In this document: positions 34,891 to 45,736 of the stretch, piece after piece
How the letters are laid out: each line of letters begins with the position of its first letter
Numbering within the stretch: the first letter of the stretch is position 1
Assembly: GCA_036925085.1 (NCBI GenBank)
Contig: JAUPFP010000034.1
Location: 1,960,001 to 2,024,000 of the forward strand
Reading direction: 5' to 3'
DNA from: Brachycybe producta
Lineage: Eukaryota > Arthropoda > Diplopoda > Playtdesmida > Andrognathidae
DNA length: 64,000 nt
Notes under the pieces: model-generated
Told to the model about the DNA's origin: nothing
The model's database searches: none
What the model saw: only the letters and a program-made list of their open reading frames with translations
Translations under genes and position numbers: made by a program

Positions 34891-35270
34891 AGAAGTTTTT
34901 TGTTTCACTTCAGAAAATTTGAATTCAAGGAATGACTTGTTAAATTCGTGGACATTTGACGCCATGTGGCTCCTTGCGGCTCGGGTCCCACATCTGTAGA
35001 GTTGATCTCAATGTCTTCGACTCAATGGATGTTTTGAAAGGGTCATCATTAATGTCTTATGATATTGGCTCGGGCCCCACCTTTAGGGTTGATCTCAATG
35101 TCTTCGACCCAATGGATGTTTTGAAAGGGTCACCATTAATGTCTTATGATATTCAACTTTTTATGTCTCAAATGTGTTCATTGTTTCTTTTTTTTTCTTT
35201 CTTTCTTCCATTCTTCATTGCTCTTATAAAAATATACTGTATCTCAAGTTTTAAAAATTATAAAATGTAA
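34891..35270 (+). other. Probable GPCR 3' UTR with an 87-89-bp tandem duplication
   Basis: Units at 34978-35066 and 35067-35155 share GTTGATCTCAATGTCTTCGA, CAATGGATGTTTTGAAAGGG and TTAATGTCTTATGATATT with few differences. An open frame of 104 codons spans both copies and stays in phase because of a 2-bp difference, but it lacks other signs of coding. Pyrimidine-rich sequence follows. Confidence 0.55.
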
Positions 35271-35621
35271 AATTGAAGTCGAATTAATTATAATTCTTAA
35301 ACTACACAGAAAAAAAAATTAATTAATTTTAACTGTTAACTGTGTTAACAAATTTAATTTTGAACCAGAGGTATATTTTTTAATTAATTTCAGGCAAAGG
35401 GTTTTACTAAAAATTGTAAGTGGAAGGTTTTTTTTTTTGAGAAATCAACTTATAATTTAGTTTAATTTTTTTAATTAATTAAATTTAATTAAGATGGTTT
35501 TCAAGTGCAAAACACCCTTCCAACTCTGGCTATTCTGTCTTTTAAAAGCAAAGTTACAAGAAGTTTGAAAGTGTTTTAGAAATTAGAAGGGTCGCCCAAT
35601 AAAAAAAAGGGTGAAAATACT

Positions 35622-35872
35622 GCCGACACCTCGGTAGCACGGTGGAGATAGCCTCCGCTTGTAGTGCTGGAGTTCCCGGGATTGAATACCGGTTGTTGTG
35701 TTTGTCTTTCATAATTTCTCCGTCATTGCAGAGTTGACGTCAAACAGAGCCGGTCGTAAAACACATTTCGCCAAATTCGACTCATGTGTCGCATCTTTCA
35801 TCATTATCAACATCATTTGATCGACCCCGCTTGGTGCGGGACGTGGTCCAAGAAAGGAAGATAATCATCAAC
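35622..35872 (+). mobile_element. tRNA-derived SINE with 11-bp target duplication
   Basis: GTGAAAATACT occurs on both sides (35611-35621 and 35873-35883). The 5' part resembles a tRNA: TAGCACGGTGG fits box A and GGGATTGAATACC fits box B of the RNA polymerase III promoter at suitable spacing. The body ends in a CCCGCTTGGTGCGGG hairpin and an ATAATCATC-like tail. It inserted into a fold-back copy, whose halves remain at about 35490-35610 and 35884-36000. Confidence 0.75.
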
Positions 35873-36012
35873 GTGAAAATACTATTACTGTGATTCATTT
35901 CTCTTCTAGTTTCTTTATTATTTTCAGTATCTTCTTAGTGTTTGTTGCTCTTGAAGTCAAGATTAACCAGAGTATAGGCCTACTGTAGCTGTTCATAAAA
36001 CAACTTAATTAA

Positions 36013-36161
36013 GGGCCTTGGTACACAGACCACTTTTTGAATTTTGGGCTGTGGTTACAATGTACGGGCATATATTTTCTATGTAAAGATTCAAAGTGGT
36101 CGATTTTGGCAACAACCCGACTTTATTTTGCTGTCAAAAAGTGGTCTGTGTACCAAGGATC
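36013..36161. mobile_element. MITE of the CCTTGGTACACAGACC family, copy 3
   Basis: This is the best-preserved copy: GGCCTTGGTACACAGACCAC at the left and GTGGTCTGTGTACCAAGGAT at the right are nearly perfect inverted repeats. The interior GTGGTTACAATGTACGGG aligns with the other two copies. The target duplication is unclear. Confidence 0.75.
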
Positions 36162-36486
36162 TAGGGGAGGGATCAAATTTGTTAGAAACTAGAGTAATTT
36201 ATTTAGTCGATTTTTCGAAAAGTATTTTCATGACTTGTTATAATTTCAGACTGCCATGAAAAGTTTAACTTTAAGGTAGAACTACACTGGCGCGTCAGAA
36301 CAGCGACCCGGTCGCCGAGTCATACAACGAATAGTGATTGATAATATAATTTGTCTTTTAGAGCACCGTGTGCGCGGAGCACACGTACACATTACAACAT
36401 ACTGTAAGCACGCTACGCCTTTTTGACTTGATGGTTTGGAATATTGGTAATGGGTGGATCATGTTACGGCTGCATGCTCACTTTAG

Positions 36487-36838
36487 AGCTGAATCACACA
36501 TGCAAAAGAAAAAAAATTCTCTGAAAAAAGGTCTTATTTGTATAATTTGAATAATTCCATTCAATTTAATTTGGCTGAATGCAGAGCAATTGCTGAAATT
36601 GTTTCTGTTTTCTATGTGGAATTGCATGTTGTGAACCAATGAGAAGTCGTCCTTTAACGGCTCCTCTTCATATTTCTCTCCACTTGTGTAAACTCAGCAG
36701 CAAAGTCTTTGAAGTGTTTTTGTTGTAATGTGTGAGAACCTCTTGAATGCGAAGGAAAGCGGAAATTACCTGAAACTTTATTCTGATATTTTTTGTTTCT
36801 ATTTTAAATTTTCTGTATTGTGATTCATCCTTATTTCT
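36487..36838. mobile_element. MITE of the AATCACACATGC family
   Basis: Starts TGAATCACACATGCAAAAGA and ends near TGTATTGTGATTCATCC. It shares GTGAACCAATGAGAAGTCG and GTGTGAGAACCTCTTGAATG with pieces at about 1866-2230, 14940-15075 and 26608-26890. Non-coding. Confidence 0.5.
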
Positions 36839-37635
36839 ATTTTTTTTTAACAATGGGATTCTTTTTTGTTTGAAATATAGGTTGGAGTCGGTGAATTTAG
36901 AAATATAGGCTGCAGTGTCGAATTGGACAAAAAGGTAGGGCCTACGTGTATTCATTTTATTTTTAATAACTATTTATAAAAATAAAATTAATAATAAAAA
37001 TAAAATCTCTACCATCATTATTTTCTGTTTCCTGTCTAGACATTTTTAACGATTTTTATTTAATATTTTTGCCATATGTTTTTGTATAAATTTCATTTAA
37101 ATGTTCAATTTTCCATTTAGATTTTAGGAAATAACAATCAGTATAATTACTATGTTAGTTGCAGCTTTTGTTGAAATTCATACAAAGAAATTTCTAAATA
37201 TGAGATATAAGGATACAAAAGAGTTTTAAATAAAATAAAATTACATTTGAATTTATTTGTGTTTTAAAAAAAAAATCGGCCACCATTTTACAAAGCAACT
37301 TTCGTGAAGATTACTTGTCATTTTTAAGTTGATTTTTGTTAAAGGCGATAACAAAGTAATTATGAATTTGGAACTTTTTGATATTTTTTTATGTTGTTAG
37401 GATCTTACGTCAAGTAAAGTAAAAAAAATATTAAAAAATAATTATAATGTATTAATTGATATCATTGTTGGGATACAAATGTATTGAATTACTGTAATTA
37501 AATTACTTTTTTCAGTTATTAGCAATGTCAGCTACTGTTAGAAGCTTACTTTAGAATAATTTTTGTTTTTGTAAAATGCCTGATAATTCAATAATTATTT
37601 GCTCACTCTTGAGAGATATGATTTGGAATTCTCAG

Positions 37636-37804
37636 CCACCATATTCACAACTGTGGATATGCTATATCTCTAGCTAAATCAATGGTTAAGGCTATGTGTG
37701 TAGCGAGAGATACGGATGCCTATCCGCATATACACAGTATGGTTGAAGAAGTAACTTTTCCTGGCCATTGGCAAACTCCTACTCGTAAAAGTTTAGCTGA
37801 ATAA
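37636..37804 (+). CDS. Unidentified candidate terminal exon
   Basis: After a CTCAG acceptor-like site, one frame is open for about 55 codons to TAA at 37802-37804. Its composition is unlike the chance Phe/Leu/Ile/Lys frames around it: it contains several His, Gly, Pro, Cys and Trp residues, with stretches such as HNCGYAISLAKSMVKAM and TFPGHWQTPTRKSLAE. An internal ATG lies at 37682. I do not recognise the product, and I found no matching upstream exon. It may be the last exon of an unknown gene, part of a transposon, or a remnant. Sequence just downstream (37.85-38.05 kb) is also relatively complex but full of stops. Confidence 0.3.
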
Positions 37805-38106
37805 ATTAGTTATGACAATTCAACTTAAAAAAATTAATTGCATCTGAACAAGAAGAGATTCAAAGGATTTGTTGTGTGCAATACTGTAACAGGAGGCTTT
37901 TTGTAGGCTTGTGCGGGCTCCACATGTTCTTGTGAAGAGCTAGAGTTGAACCCTTTCGACACCTAAATTGGCCTCTTGTTGGATGTGGCGGGGCCGTTTC
38001 TCTGGAACACACCTGTTGAATCTGACGAGGAAATAATTATACACAAACATGGAATTATGATTGCTAAACACTTTTATTTATGAAACACCTCAGTCACACC
38101 TGAAAC

Positions 38107-38423
38107 CAGGGGCGGATTTACCAATAGGCAGAGTAGGCAGCTGCCTAGGGCGGCAAATTTTTGGGGGCGGCAAATTGTAAATTTTTTTTTTTGGAAATTC
38201 GTTTTGGATACAAACAAAAGTATTGTAAAACAATAAACTGCCTAATATAACTTGGTTGGCAAGAGTAATTGATGTAACAAGAGCCAGAATGACCACTTCC
38301 AACAAAACAGTTGACATTACCATTGTTAAAAGCATACAAAACTAACTTTATTACTTTAAGACAGTATAGGCCATGTGTTTTCAGTTGCTGCCTAGGGGCG
38401 GCAAAATGGTAAATCCGCCACTG
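38107..38423. mobile_element. hAT-type MITE with perfect 8-bp target duplication
   Basis: CCTGAAAC occurs on both sides (38099-38106 and 38424-38431). Ends CAGGGGCGGATTTACCAAT and ATGGTAAATCCGCCACTG are inverted repeats. Subterminal CTGCCTAGGGCGGCAAA is mirrored by TTGCTGCCTAGGGGCGGCAA in direct rather than inverted orientation. The perfect duplication suggests a recent insertion. Confidence 0.92.
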
Positions 38424-38470
38424 CCTGAAACGGTGGATTAAAAAGTTATAAAATTGATTAGGGTTGCTAA

Positions 38471-38646
38471 TAGGCTTGCCACCCTTTGTGGAGGACAGTC
38501 CTAAATTTTTTTTAACCGAAACGTATTTGAGTTTTTATAAAATTGATAGTGTGGAGGACATCTTTGCCTTCGTGGAGGACGGAGGACATATTTCTTCTTT
38601 CGAATGGAGGAATGTCCTCCACAAAGGAGGACGGGTGGCAAGCCGA
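38471..38646. mobile_element. hAT-type MITE with near-perfect 8-bp target duplication
   Basis: GTTGCTAA (38463-38470) and GTTGCAAA (38647-38654) flank it. Ends TAGGCTTGCCACCCTTTGTG and (right, reverse complement) TCGGCTTGCCACCCGTCCTC are inverted repeats, with internal GGAGGACA/TGTCCTCC motifs. It is only 40 bp from the 38107-38423 element but unrelated at its ends. Confidence 0.85.
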
Positions 38647-38654
38647 GTTGCAAA

Positions 38655-39490
38655 GTCCACGGGCCCATAACGTAGACGTTTTTCGACAAAAGCACGGACC
38701 CCTTGGTGTCTGATGCATGTGGTGCCTGTGGTGCATGTATACCTCAGGTTGGCCCAAAGTACTCACCTATGACAAATTTCTTGATAAAATTCGTTGGTAA
38801 CACGTTGTCCAACGAGAGAAAAAGGGGATGGGCCAACAGTTGAAAAAGACGTCTGACCAACATATTCGTTAAGATCTGCCCAACGTTGGCCCAACTAATT
38901 TTTGCTACCTGGGAAGAGGCCGGGCACCTACTCTCGGTGTTCTTCCACCCATCGATACAAATGGGAATGAATGGGCATGGTGATGTAGAGAGGTTAGTGG
39001 AGGCTACTGACCTCTCAGGGTGCAGTGAGAGATAAACAAAGGGGCCTTTTTTTCAAATAGAAATGATGGCCTGGGGACCCCCGCCCCCCCCCCCAAAAAA
39101 TGCAGAGTGTTACTTTACGTTCCCTCTGAGGTCTGCAAGACAACATTGTCATCATATTCAATGTGTTATGGGCGCTTTCATGTATTTATTTGTATAAAAT
39201 CTAAAGTTACAAAATAAATGCAAAGTGGTTTATGATTTCATTTACTGATAACTTTGTTTTATTTATTTCATATGAAATTTATATTTATTTTTAATTTCAT
39301 GCTAATTATTATGGACTGTTGATGGTTCGGAACCGCATTGAATGTACCGAAGCGCCATAACTATATAAAGAAACATAATTTCATAATACAATTAGAACAA
39401 GTTTTTTTTATTTGCATAAATGTTTTTAATTTTTAATTTATCATCAAACTTTAAGTTTGGCGTGTGTCATAAGTAGGTTACGAAGACGTT
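38655..39490. other. Non-coding stretch with unclassified balanced-GC segment
   Basis: 38690-39020 has balanced composition and repeated TTGGCCCAA/GTTGGCCCAAC words, possibly an old transposon. A C-rich run lies at about 39079-39094. The remainder is AT-rich. No exon recognised. Confidence 0.3.
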
Positions 39491-39491
39491 T

Positions 39492-39508
39492 GCGCCATCT
39501 AGTGGTAG
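39492..39508 (-). promoter_or_regulatory. CTCF-like motif upstream of HDAC1
   Basis: The minus strand reads CTACCACTAGATGGCGC; the core CCACTAGATGGCG fits the CCASYAGRKGGCR CTCF pattern completely. It lies about 660 bp upstream of the HDAC1 start codon, between the repeat-rich GPCR flank and the gene cluster, where a boundary would be plausible. A degraded copy (GCATCTAGTTGTAGC) is at about 39982 in the adjacent duplication. Confidence 0.4.
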
Positions 39509-39544
39509 TATAGTTGAACATCTAGTATTGCGTTAACTCATCGG

Positions 39545-39955
39545 GGACGACATAGAAGAAAATCATATACGAGATTCGCAGTAGGGTGTATGCATGGCAA
39601 GCCTTTTTTCATTTTTTCCTCTGCATTTTACTGGATACCCAAATAAGTATTAAATTCTGGAAACCCTTTTAAATACGATTAAAAAGTAAAACGAATTGCT
39701 ATTCTGTACAAGATTTATCCTCTGTATCGTCACTCTTGAACAGCTTAAACTAAAGGGGACGACATGGAAGAGAATCATACTGTATATGAGATCCACTAAG
39801 ATTCACAGCAGATCGTATGTATAGAAAGCCATTTTACTGTTTTATCCGCGTTTTATTGAATATTCATAATCGAATTTAAAAAACCGCAAATAAAAAGTAA
39901 ATTATCTTGCCATAAAGCACAAGATTCACCTCCTAATGTCTGCCCCTCTTGTTTT
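39545..39955. repeat. Diverged tandem duplication in the HDAC1 5' flank
   Basis: Two units of about 205 bp share GGGGACGACATAGAAGAAAA / GGGGACGACATGGAAGAGAA, GTATGCATGGCAAGCC / GTATGTATAGAAAGCC, an AAAAAGTAAA block, and ACAAGATTTATCCTC / ACAAGATTCACCTCC. Similarity continues past the ends into the CATCTAGTxGTAG segments. Confidence 0.7.
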
Positions 39956-40171
39956 AAACTCATTTACAGCGATTGTCACGGCATCTAGTTGTAGCATAAA
40001 TAACTAGATGTTTATAAATTTGGAATGGCGTTCGTTGTTGGCCGCTAGACGGCGTTGTAGCTGGAAGTCGTAGTATTTTTTTATGTTGTTTGGTTGGCGC
40101 CATCTTCTTTGTTTGGAGTCTCATCGGATTCACCCTTGTCGTTCTGTCAATTTCATCGTTTTACCTCTGAA

Positions 40172-43100
40172 ATGGCTACTCAACAGAGTCGAAAGAAGAA
40201 AGTTTGTTATTATTACGATAGTAAGTTTACAGTTTGGTTGCTTTTTTGTTAAATTATGCGTTTTAAATTGGAGAAAATTCGATTAATTTTCATTAGCGTT
40301 CGAATAAGTATACGAAACAGTGTTGCCAGATTCACTTTTAAGTTTTATTTGCTCCGTTTTCTAATTTATAACCCTGGGAACTTGGTTATCAGCATAAATA
40401 GAAGCATGTTTATTGAATATAATACGAGGATTGTATCTAATGTACATGTTTTGAACTTAGTCATCCGTAGACAACAACAAGAAAATTCGCCAATAATTGA
40501 CATTTTTTATAGAAGTGCCGATCTGGCAACACTGCATCGATTATTAAAATTACATTTTTAATCATTTTGTAACTGATTACGTAGGTTGAAAGCTTTAATT
40601 TCTTTTTTAGGTGATATTGGTAATTATTATTACGGCCAGGGTCATCCGATGAAACCCCACCGAATACGAATGACGCACAATTTACTTCTCAATTACGGAC
40701 TCTATCGTAAAATGGAGATCTACGTTCGTATTTAAACCACATTAGCAAAGATTGGTTCAAACTGAACTTAATCCAGATCATCTTTTTCTAACTAATCATA
40801 TAGCGACCTCACAAAGCGACGCAGGAAGAGATGACAAAGTTTCATAGTGACGATTACATTCGCTTCCTTCGTTCGATTCGTCCCGATAACATGTCCGAAT
40901 ATAACAAACAGATGCAGAGGTGTAAGTGTGGTTTTGAGTCACCCGAGTTTCAATCGAACACGAAGACATTGTTGATACAATGAAATATCCGAACCGCTGA
41001 TCTAATTTTAGTTTGCTAGAAAAGCCATCTAATTTAATAGAAAGATTCGAAAACTAAACGTAGAAGTTCAGTTATAGTCAATAGATGGCGTTTTATAAAC
41101 ATTTTTTTTTTTACCTCTTGGCCGGCAAAACCTAAAATATTTTACCAACTGGCCCTTCTCTTAAACAAAAAAAATCGATTCTTCGATTTAATCGAATTGA
41201 AATCGATCATCTCTAGTTATGTCGTTGTTCGTTGATCTATTTTGTTGTTTTCAGTTAACGTCGGAGAAGATTGTCCGGTTTTCGATGGTCTTTACGAGTT
41301 TTGTCAGCTTTCGACTGGTGGTTCTGTTGGTAAGTTTTGAGCTCTGCACTGTGCGTCCCCTCACCGGCGTATACTGTATTTTAATTCGATTACCTATGGT
41401 TTTTTTTAGCTGGAGCCGTTAAGCTGAATAAGCAAGCTGCTGACATCGCCGTCAATTGGGCTGGAGGACTACATCATGCAAAGAAATCCGAAGCATCCGG
41501 TTTCTGTTACGTTAACGACATTGTGCTTGCGATTCTTGAGCTTCTAAAGTGAGCTAATTTTTTTATATATCATTAACGAAACGAATGTATGAGTTCGTTT
41601 GTTTCTTTTACTTTAAAAGGTATCATCAGCGTGTTCTTTATATCGACATTGATATTCATCATGGTGACGGAGTCGAAGAAGCCTTCTATACAACCGATAG
41701 AGTGATGACGGTTTCGTTTCATAAATACGGAGAGTATTTTCCTGGAACGGGAGATCTACGGGTAAAAAGAGATACTTTCGTAAAGTTTTCATTGTTAATG
41801 CTTTTATTTTGTAGGATATCGGTGCTGGTAAAGGCAAGTATTATGCCGTTAATTTTCCCTTAAGAGATGGGATCGATGATGAATCTTATGAACAGATATT
41901 TGTTCCGGTTTGTTCTTTTTTTTTACTCTTTTTCGTACCCTGATTTAGGGTTGTTCAGTTACCAATAAGAGATTTCTGAAAGCTGAACTTTTCATTTTTA
42001 GTTTTAATGAGATATTACTTAAGTGTTTGGTTTAAACTCATGAATATGGTTGCAATTAACATTGGCCGAGTTTAGATTGGATATTCATTTTATTGATTAA
42101 TAGTATTTGTCATTTGCCTTCGTCTATAATGACTTCCAGAATGTGTTATTATTTTATAATGTGAGCTTTTTAAAGTTTCAACACTAAAATGGAACGCAAC
42201 AGAAACAAAGGGGGAGAAAATGGTTAAAATTAATTTAAAAATTTAAAGAAATCATAATTTACAGAAATTTTTCATTCAAATTATGATAAAACATAACAAA
42301 GGAGTGTCAAAATGATGTTTAAAGTTAGAAGAAATCATTCATTGAATATAAAAAAACTTCAAAATTGACTTCTCGCAAAGAATAGCAAATAGTCTTTTTT
42401 TGATTTCTACACGTATTCTTGCCTCATTGTAAGAAGAAGCTTGTGATGTCATTGGGATTGCCGTAAAATTTGCCACTGGGTCATTTAGCCTTATATAAAG
42501 GTGATGATATGAAACGTTTTCAATAGTTTAAACAAAAGGGTTCTTGAATTATTTTTGTCTTTGCCCCTTTTTATCAGACAGAATGGCACATACTTAAATT
42601 TTTCGCTAATCTCTGATGGCACAAGCTTTTTCTTAGGATTAGGTAGGTATATTTTATGATCGCTGCCATTTTTGAAGATATTACTCATTTGTGAGCACAG
42701 TGAAAGTCATGGAAATAGTCATTTTTGTAAAAGAAAATCATCGGAAAAAGTCAGAATTTTTTTTATTGTATGGTGAATAAAAATTTTAAAATTTGTAATG
42801 CAACTGGCAAAGCGACATTAGATATTGTTTAAGGTTTTTTTAAACACTCATTAACAATTTTTCTTCAATTTCTGACAAAGTTTTTCACTTACTTCGCACT
42901 CACTCACTTAATAATCATAATAATCTTATTTGTTTATTGAACGATCATTCCACAGATCGTTACGAAAGTTATGGAGATGTATCAGCCAAGCGCCGTTGTT
43001 CTTCAGTGTGGTGCTGATTCCTTGTCTGGCGATCGTCTCGGTTGCTTTAATCTTACACTTAAAGGTCTTAAGAAGGTTTATTTTTCTTTTTAAGTTAAAT

Positions 43101-44289
43101 ATAACTAGTATTAAATCATATTTTAGGTCATGCAAAGTGTGCTGAATTTGTAAAGAAGTATAATTTGCCGCTTTTGTTGCTTGGAGGCGGTGGTTACACG
43201 ATACGTAATGTAGCACGTTGTTGGACGTTTGAAACTGCCGTCGCTCTCGGTGTCGACATTGCTAACGGTAAAATATATTAAACGATTTGACGCAACGATA
43301 GTAGACATGTTTGTTGTTTTTTGATTTTTTTTAGAACTTCCTTACAATGACTACTTTGAGTATTTCGGTCCGGACTTCAAGCTCCACATCAGTCCTTCAA
43401 ATATGGCGAACCAGAATACACCGGAATACTTGGACAAAATCAAGTCATTCAATGGTTTAATTATGAGTTGAAGGATGTTTGTTATTAATTATGATTTTAA
43501 TTAACAGGACACGGTTGTTTGAAAATCTTCGTATGCTTCCTCACGCTCCCGGTGTTCAAATGCAACGTAAATCCACGTTTTATGAGCCTCTTATCGTCTT
43601 CGGTCGTTATTTATTACTTTCGTTATTATAGCAATTCCCGAAGATGCTGTGGATAACGAAAGTGAAGACGAAGATAAGAACGATCCGGATGAGCGTATTT
43701 CGATACGTGCAAGTGACAAGCGAATTGCCTGCGAAGAGGAGTTCTCAGACAGCGAGGATGAAGGTGATGGGCGTCGAGACATTAGAACTCACCGTGGTTC
43801 GAGGAAACGCCCACGTGTCGAGGAAGACAAGGAAAAGAAAGAGGATGACAAGGGTACGAAGAAGACACTCATTTTCAGTTTGAAATCATTTAGTTTTCTG
43901 ACGTAATTCACCGAAAGAAAGAGAACACTTTTTTGAAGTAGCTTTTAATTATTTTTTAGGTGCCGATAAGAAAGATGAAAAGTCCGAAGCGTCGTCTGAA
44001 GACAAATCAGAAAAGAAGTAACTTTAACCCATGTCGTCTTTAAGATTTCTGGTTTTAAATTGTTTTTTGTTTCAGTAGTGATGCTAAGAAGGATGACACT
44101 GGCGATAAGAAAGGTTTCTGCACTGTTTTTTTTATATGGAATTGTGACCAATTCTGTTCTTGTTTTATTTCAGAATCGACTGCAAAGGCTGAGGAGAAAG
44201 CAGCGAGTGGCAGCTCCGAAGAAGGTGGATCTCCTCCTTCGTCTGTTAGTTCAAAGCCCGAGGCCGCCGCCGTTGCTGCCACCCAATGA
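40172..44289 (+). CDS. HDAC1: Histone deacetylase 1/2 (class I HDAC), complete, 15 exons
   Basis: Zn-dependent lysine deacetylase, the nuclear catalytic subunit of Sin3, NuRD and CoREST complexes. Exons: 40172-40220, 40611-40723, 40804-40921, 41255-41329, 41410-41548, 41620-41761, 41815-41907, 42956-43064, 43127-43267, 43335-43443, 43508-43566, 43632-43853, 43960-44017, 44076-44113, 44174-44289. All phases agree and all introns are GT-AG; the protein is 526 residues (human HDAC1: 482). Numbering coincides with human HDAC1: H140-H141 in GLHHAKK, D176 and H178 in [10 protein letters not shown]264 in [11 protein letters not shown]303 in GGGGYT. The acidic [10 protein letters not shown] tail keeps S421 and S423, the known CK2 sites. 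The longer C-terminal tail is Lys/Glu/Ser-rich, then Ala-rich. Exon 13 could alternatively end at an in-frame TAA (44018-44020 region) if the last introns are retained. The ortholog could equally be called HDAC2 in vertebrate terms. Intron 7 holds a MITE. Confidence 0.96.
42412..42650. mobile_element. MITE of the GCTTxTGACGTCAG family in HDAC1 intron 7
   Basis: TTGCCTCATTGTAAGAAGAA followed by GCTTGTGATGTCATTGGGAT at the left is mirrored by CTAATCTCTGATGGCACAAG and CTTTTTCTTAGGATTAGG at the right. The CRE-like palindromes are decayed here. It explains part of why intron 7 (1048 bp) is the longest in the gene. Confidence 0.55.
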
Positions 44290-45736
44290 GGATGTATTTT
44301 ATTTCCACTTTTTTAAGTAATTTATTATTAATTACAGCGAATAATAATAACAATCCATTTTCGTTTTTCTTATCTTTCTTGAAATGTCAGCGTTTAATAA
44401 TTAGCATTTTGGTCGTTTCAAGTGGGATTTACGAAGATTAAATGTTTCAAAAGATAAAACAATGGATAAGTATAATTGTATGCAAATTAAATTTATATAT
44501 ATATCTGGCGGTGCAAAACGTATTTTTTCAAATCAATTTTAAAACTTGTTTTAGTTCTTGGCAGTTTTTTGAATAACGGAGCGAGAATAATAATTGTTCA
44601 AAATAATTTTTTTTAAGAAAATCACTTTTATTTTTCAGTTTTCCTTTTAAATAATTTCATCGTTATTATAAAATGTACAATCGTGTTTTGGCTTCTTTCA
44701 TCAATTTTAATAATAAAAATACCCTCATTCAATTTTAGTTGGTATTTGGAACTTAAATTACAACAAAATGGAAATTTCTTAAATTTCAGTAGTGAAGTTC
44801 TTAGATGTTGTTTTTAAAATATTTCTTTTGATAGAAAGTAATGAATTACAGCAGAAATTGTTTGAGAGCCTAGACACTCCGGTGTGCGCGTACTACATAC
44901 CACCATAGACGCACTGTTAAATAAGATTTGATGTGTTCTGAAACATGGTCTCGATTCTGAGTATGTCATTTTCTCTTCAAACTGTGGTTTGAACAATAGT
45001 TGACGTTGCAATCGTTTATTGACTGTTGTGGCCAGGTTTTAAGGTATTTTCTTTGAAATTTTCAGAAGTAATTTTTATTTTACCCCTTTATTAATTATGC
45101 TAATTTGCTTGACCCATGTTAAGGGTCATTGACCTCAAAAAGGTCGCTTTTTGCTCACTACCTTTCGTTTTTGACCATGTCTCATGGCACGTACAACTTT
45201 TAGAATATCTAGGCGCTTAACATTAAAAATTGGGTATCACGATATAAATGTAAACTATCTGATTCTTTAGGATATTTCTATAAATTCTTCGTTTAACGCG
45301 AAAAAATATTCGTTTCATGTTAAACGGTTTTCACTACTTTAATTTACTTTTTTTTTCATGTAATTAGTAATTCACCACTTGTAATTAATTATCTTTTCTA
45401 ATGAAAAATGCAATCTATTGTAAGTTTTTAATTTTCAAATTTAATTTTTATTTTAAACTAAAGTATGTGGAACTTCTGTTAACTATTTCTGATTATTTGC
45501 AAACAGACTAATGTTTGTTTTTGGTTTGTAATTGCTTTTGATGTTTTTGCATTCTAACTGAAAAGTAATTCAAATGCTAAGGGACAATGAGTAAATGTAA
45601 TTAATTTTTTTAAAATTAGTAATTAGTTTTTAATTAATGTAATTAGTAATTATAATTACTTTGAAAAGAAACTTGTCCCAACACTCGTGTGTAGATTTTA
45701 CGTTTTAGTTTACTTCATTTTAGTGTAGTTTTGAAG
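44290..45736. other. Convergent intergenic region between HDAC1 and AKAP7-like 1
   Basis: It should hold both 3' UTRs; no clear AATAAA can be assigned with confidence. 45270-45340 contains a relic of the GTTTAACACGAAAA mariner ends. The rest is AT-rich, with no exon recognised. Confidence 0.4.

Noticed and set aside
43649-43906. Continuous 85-codon frame across HDAC1 exon 12 into the intron
   Set aside because: The true exon ends at 43853 with GTACGA; the next exon continues the Lys/Glu-rich tail in phase.
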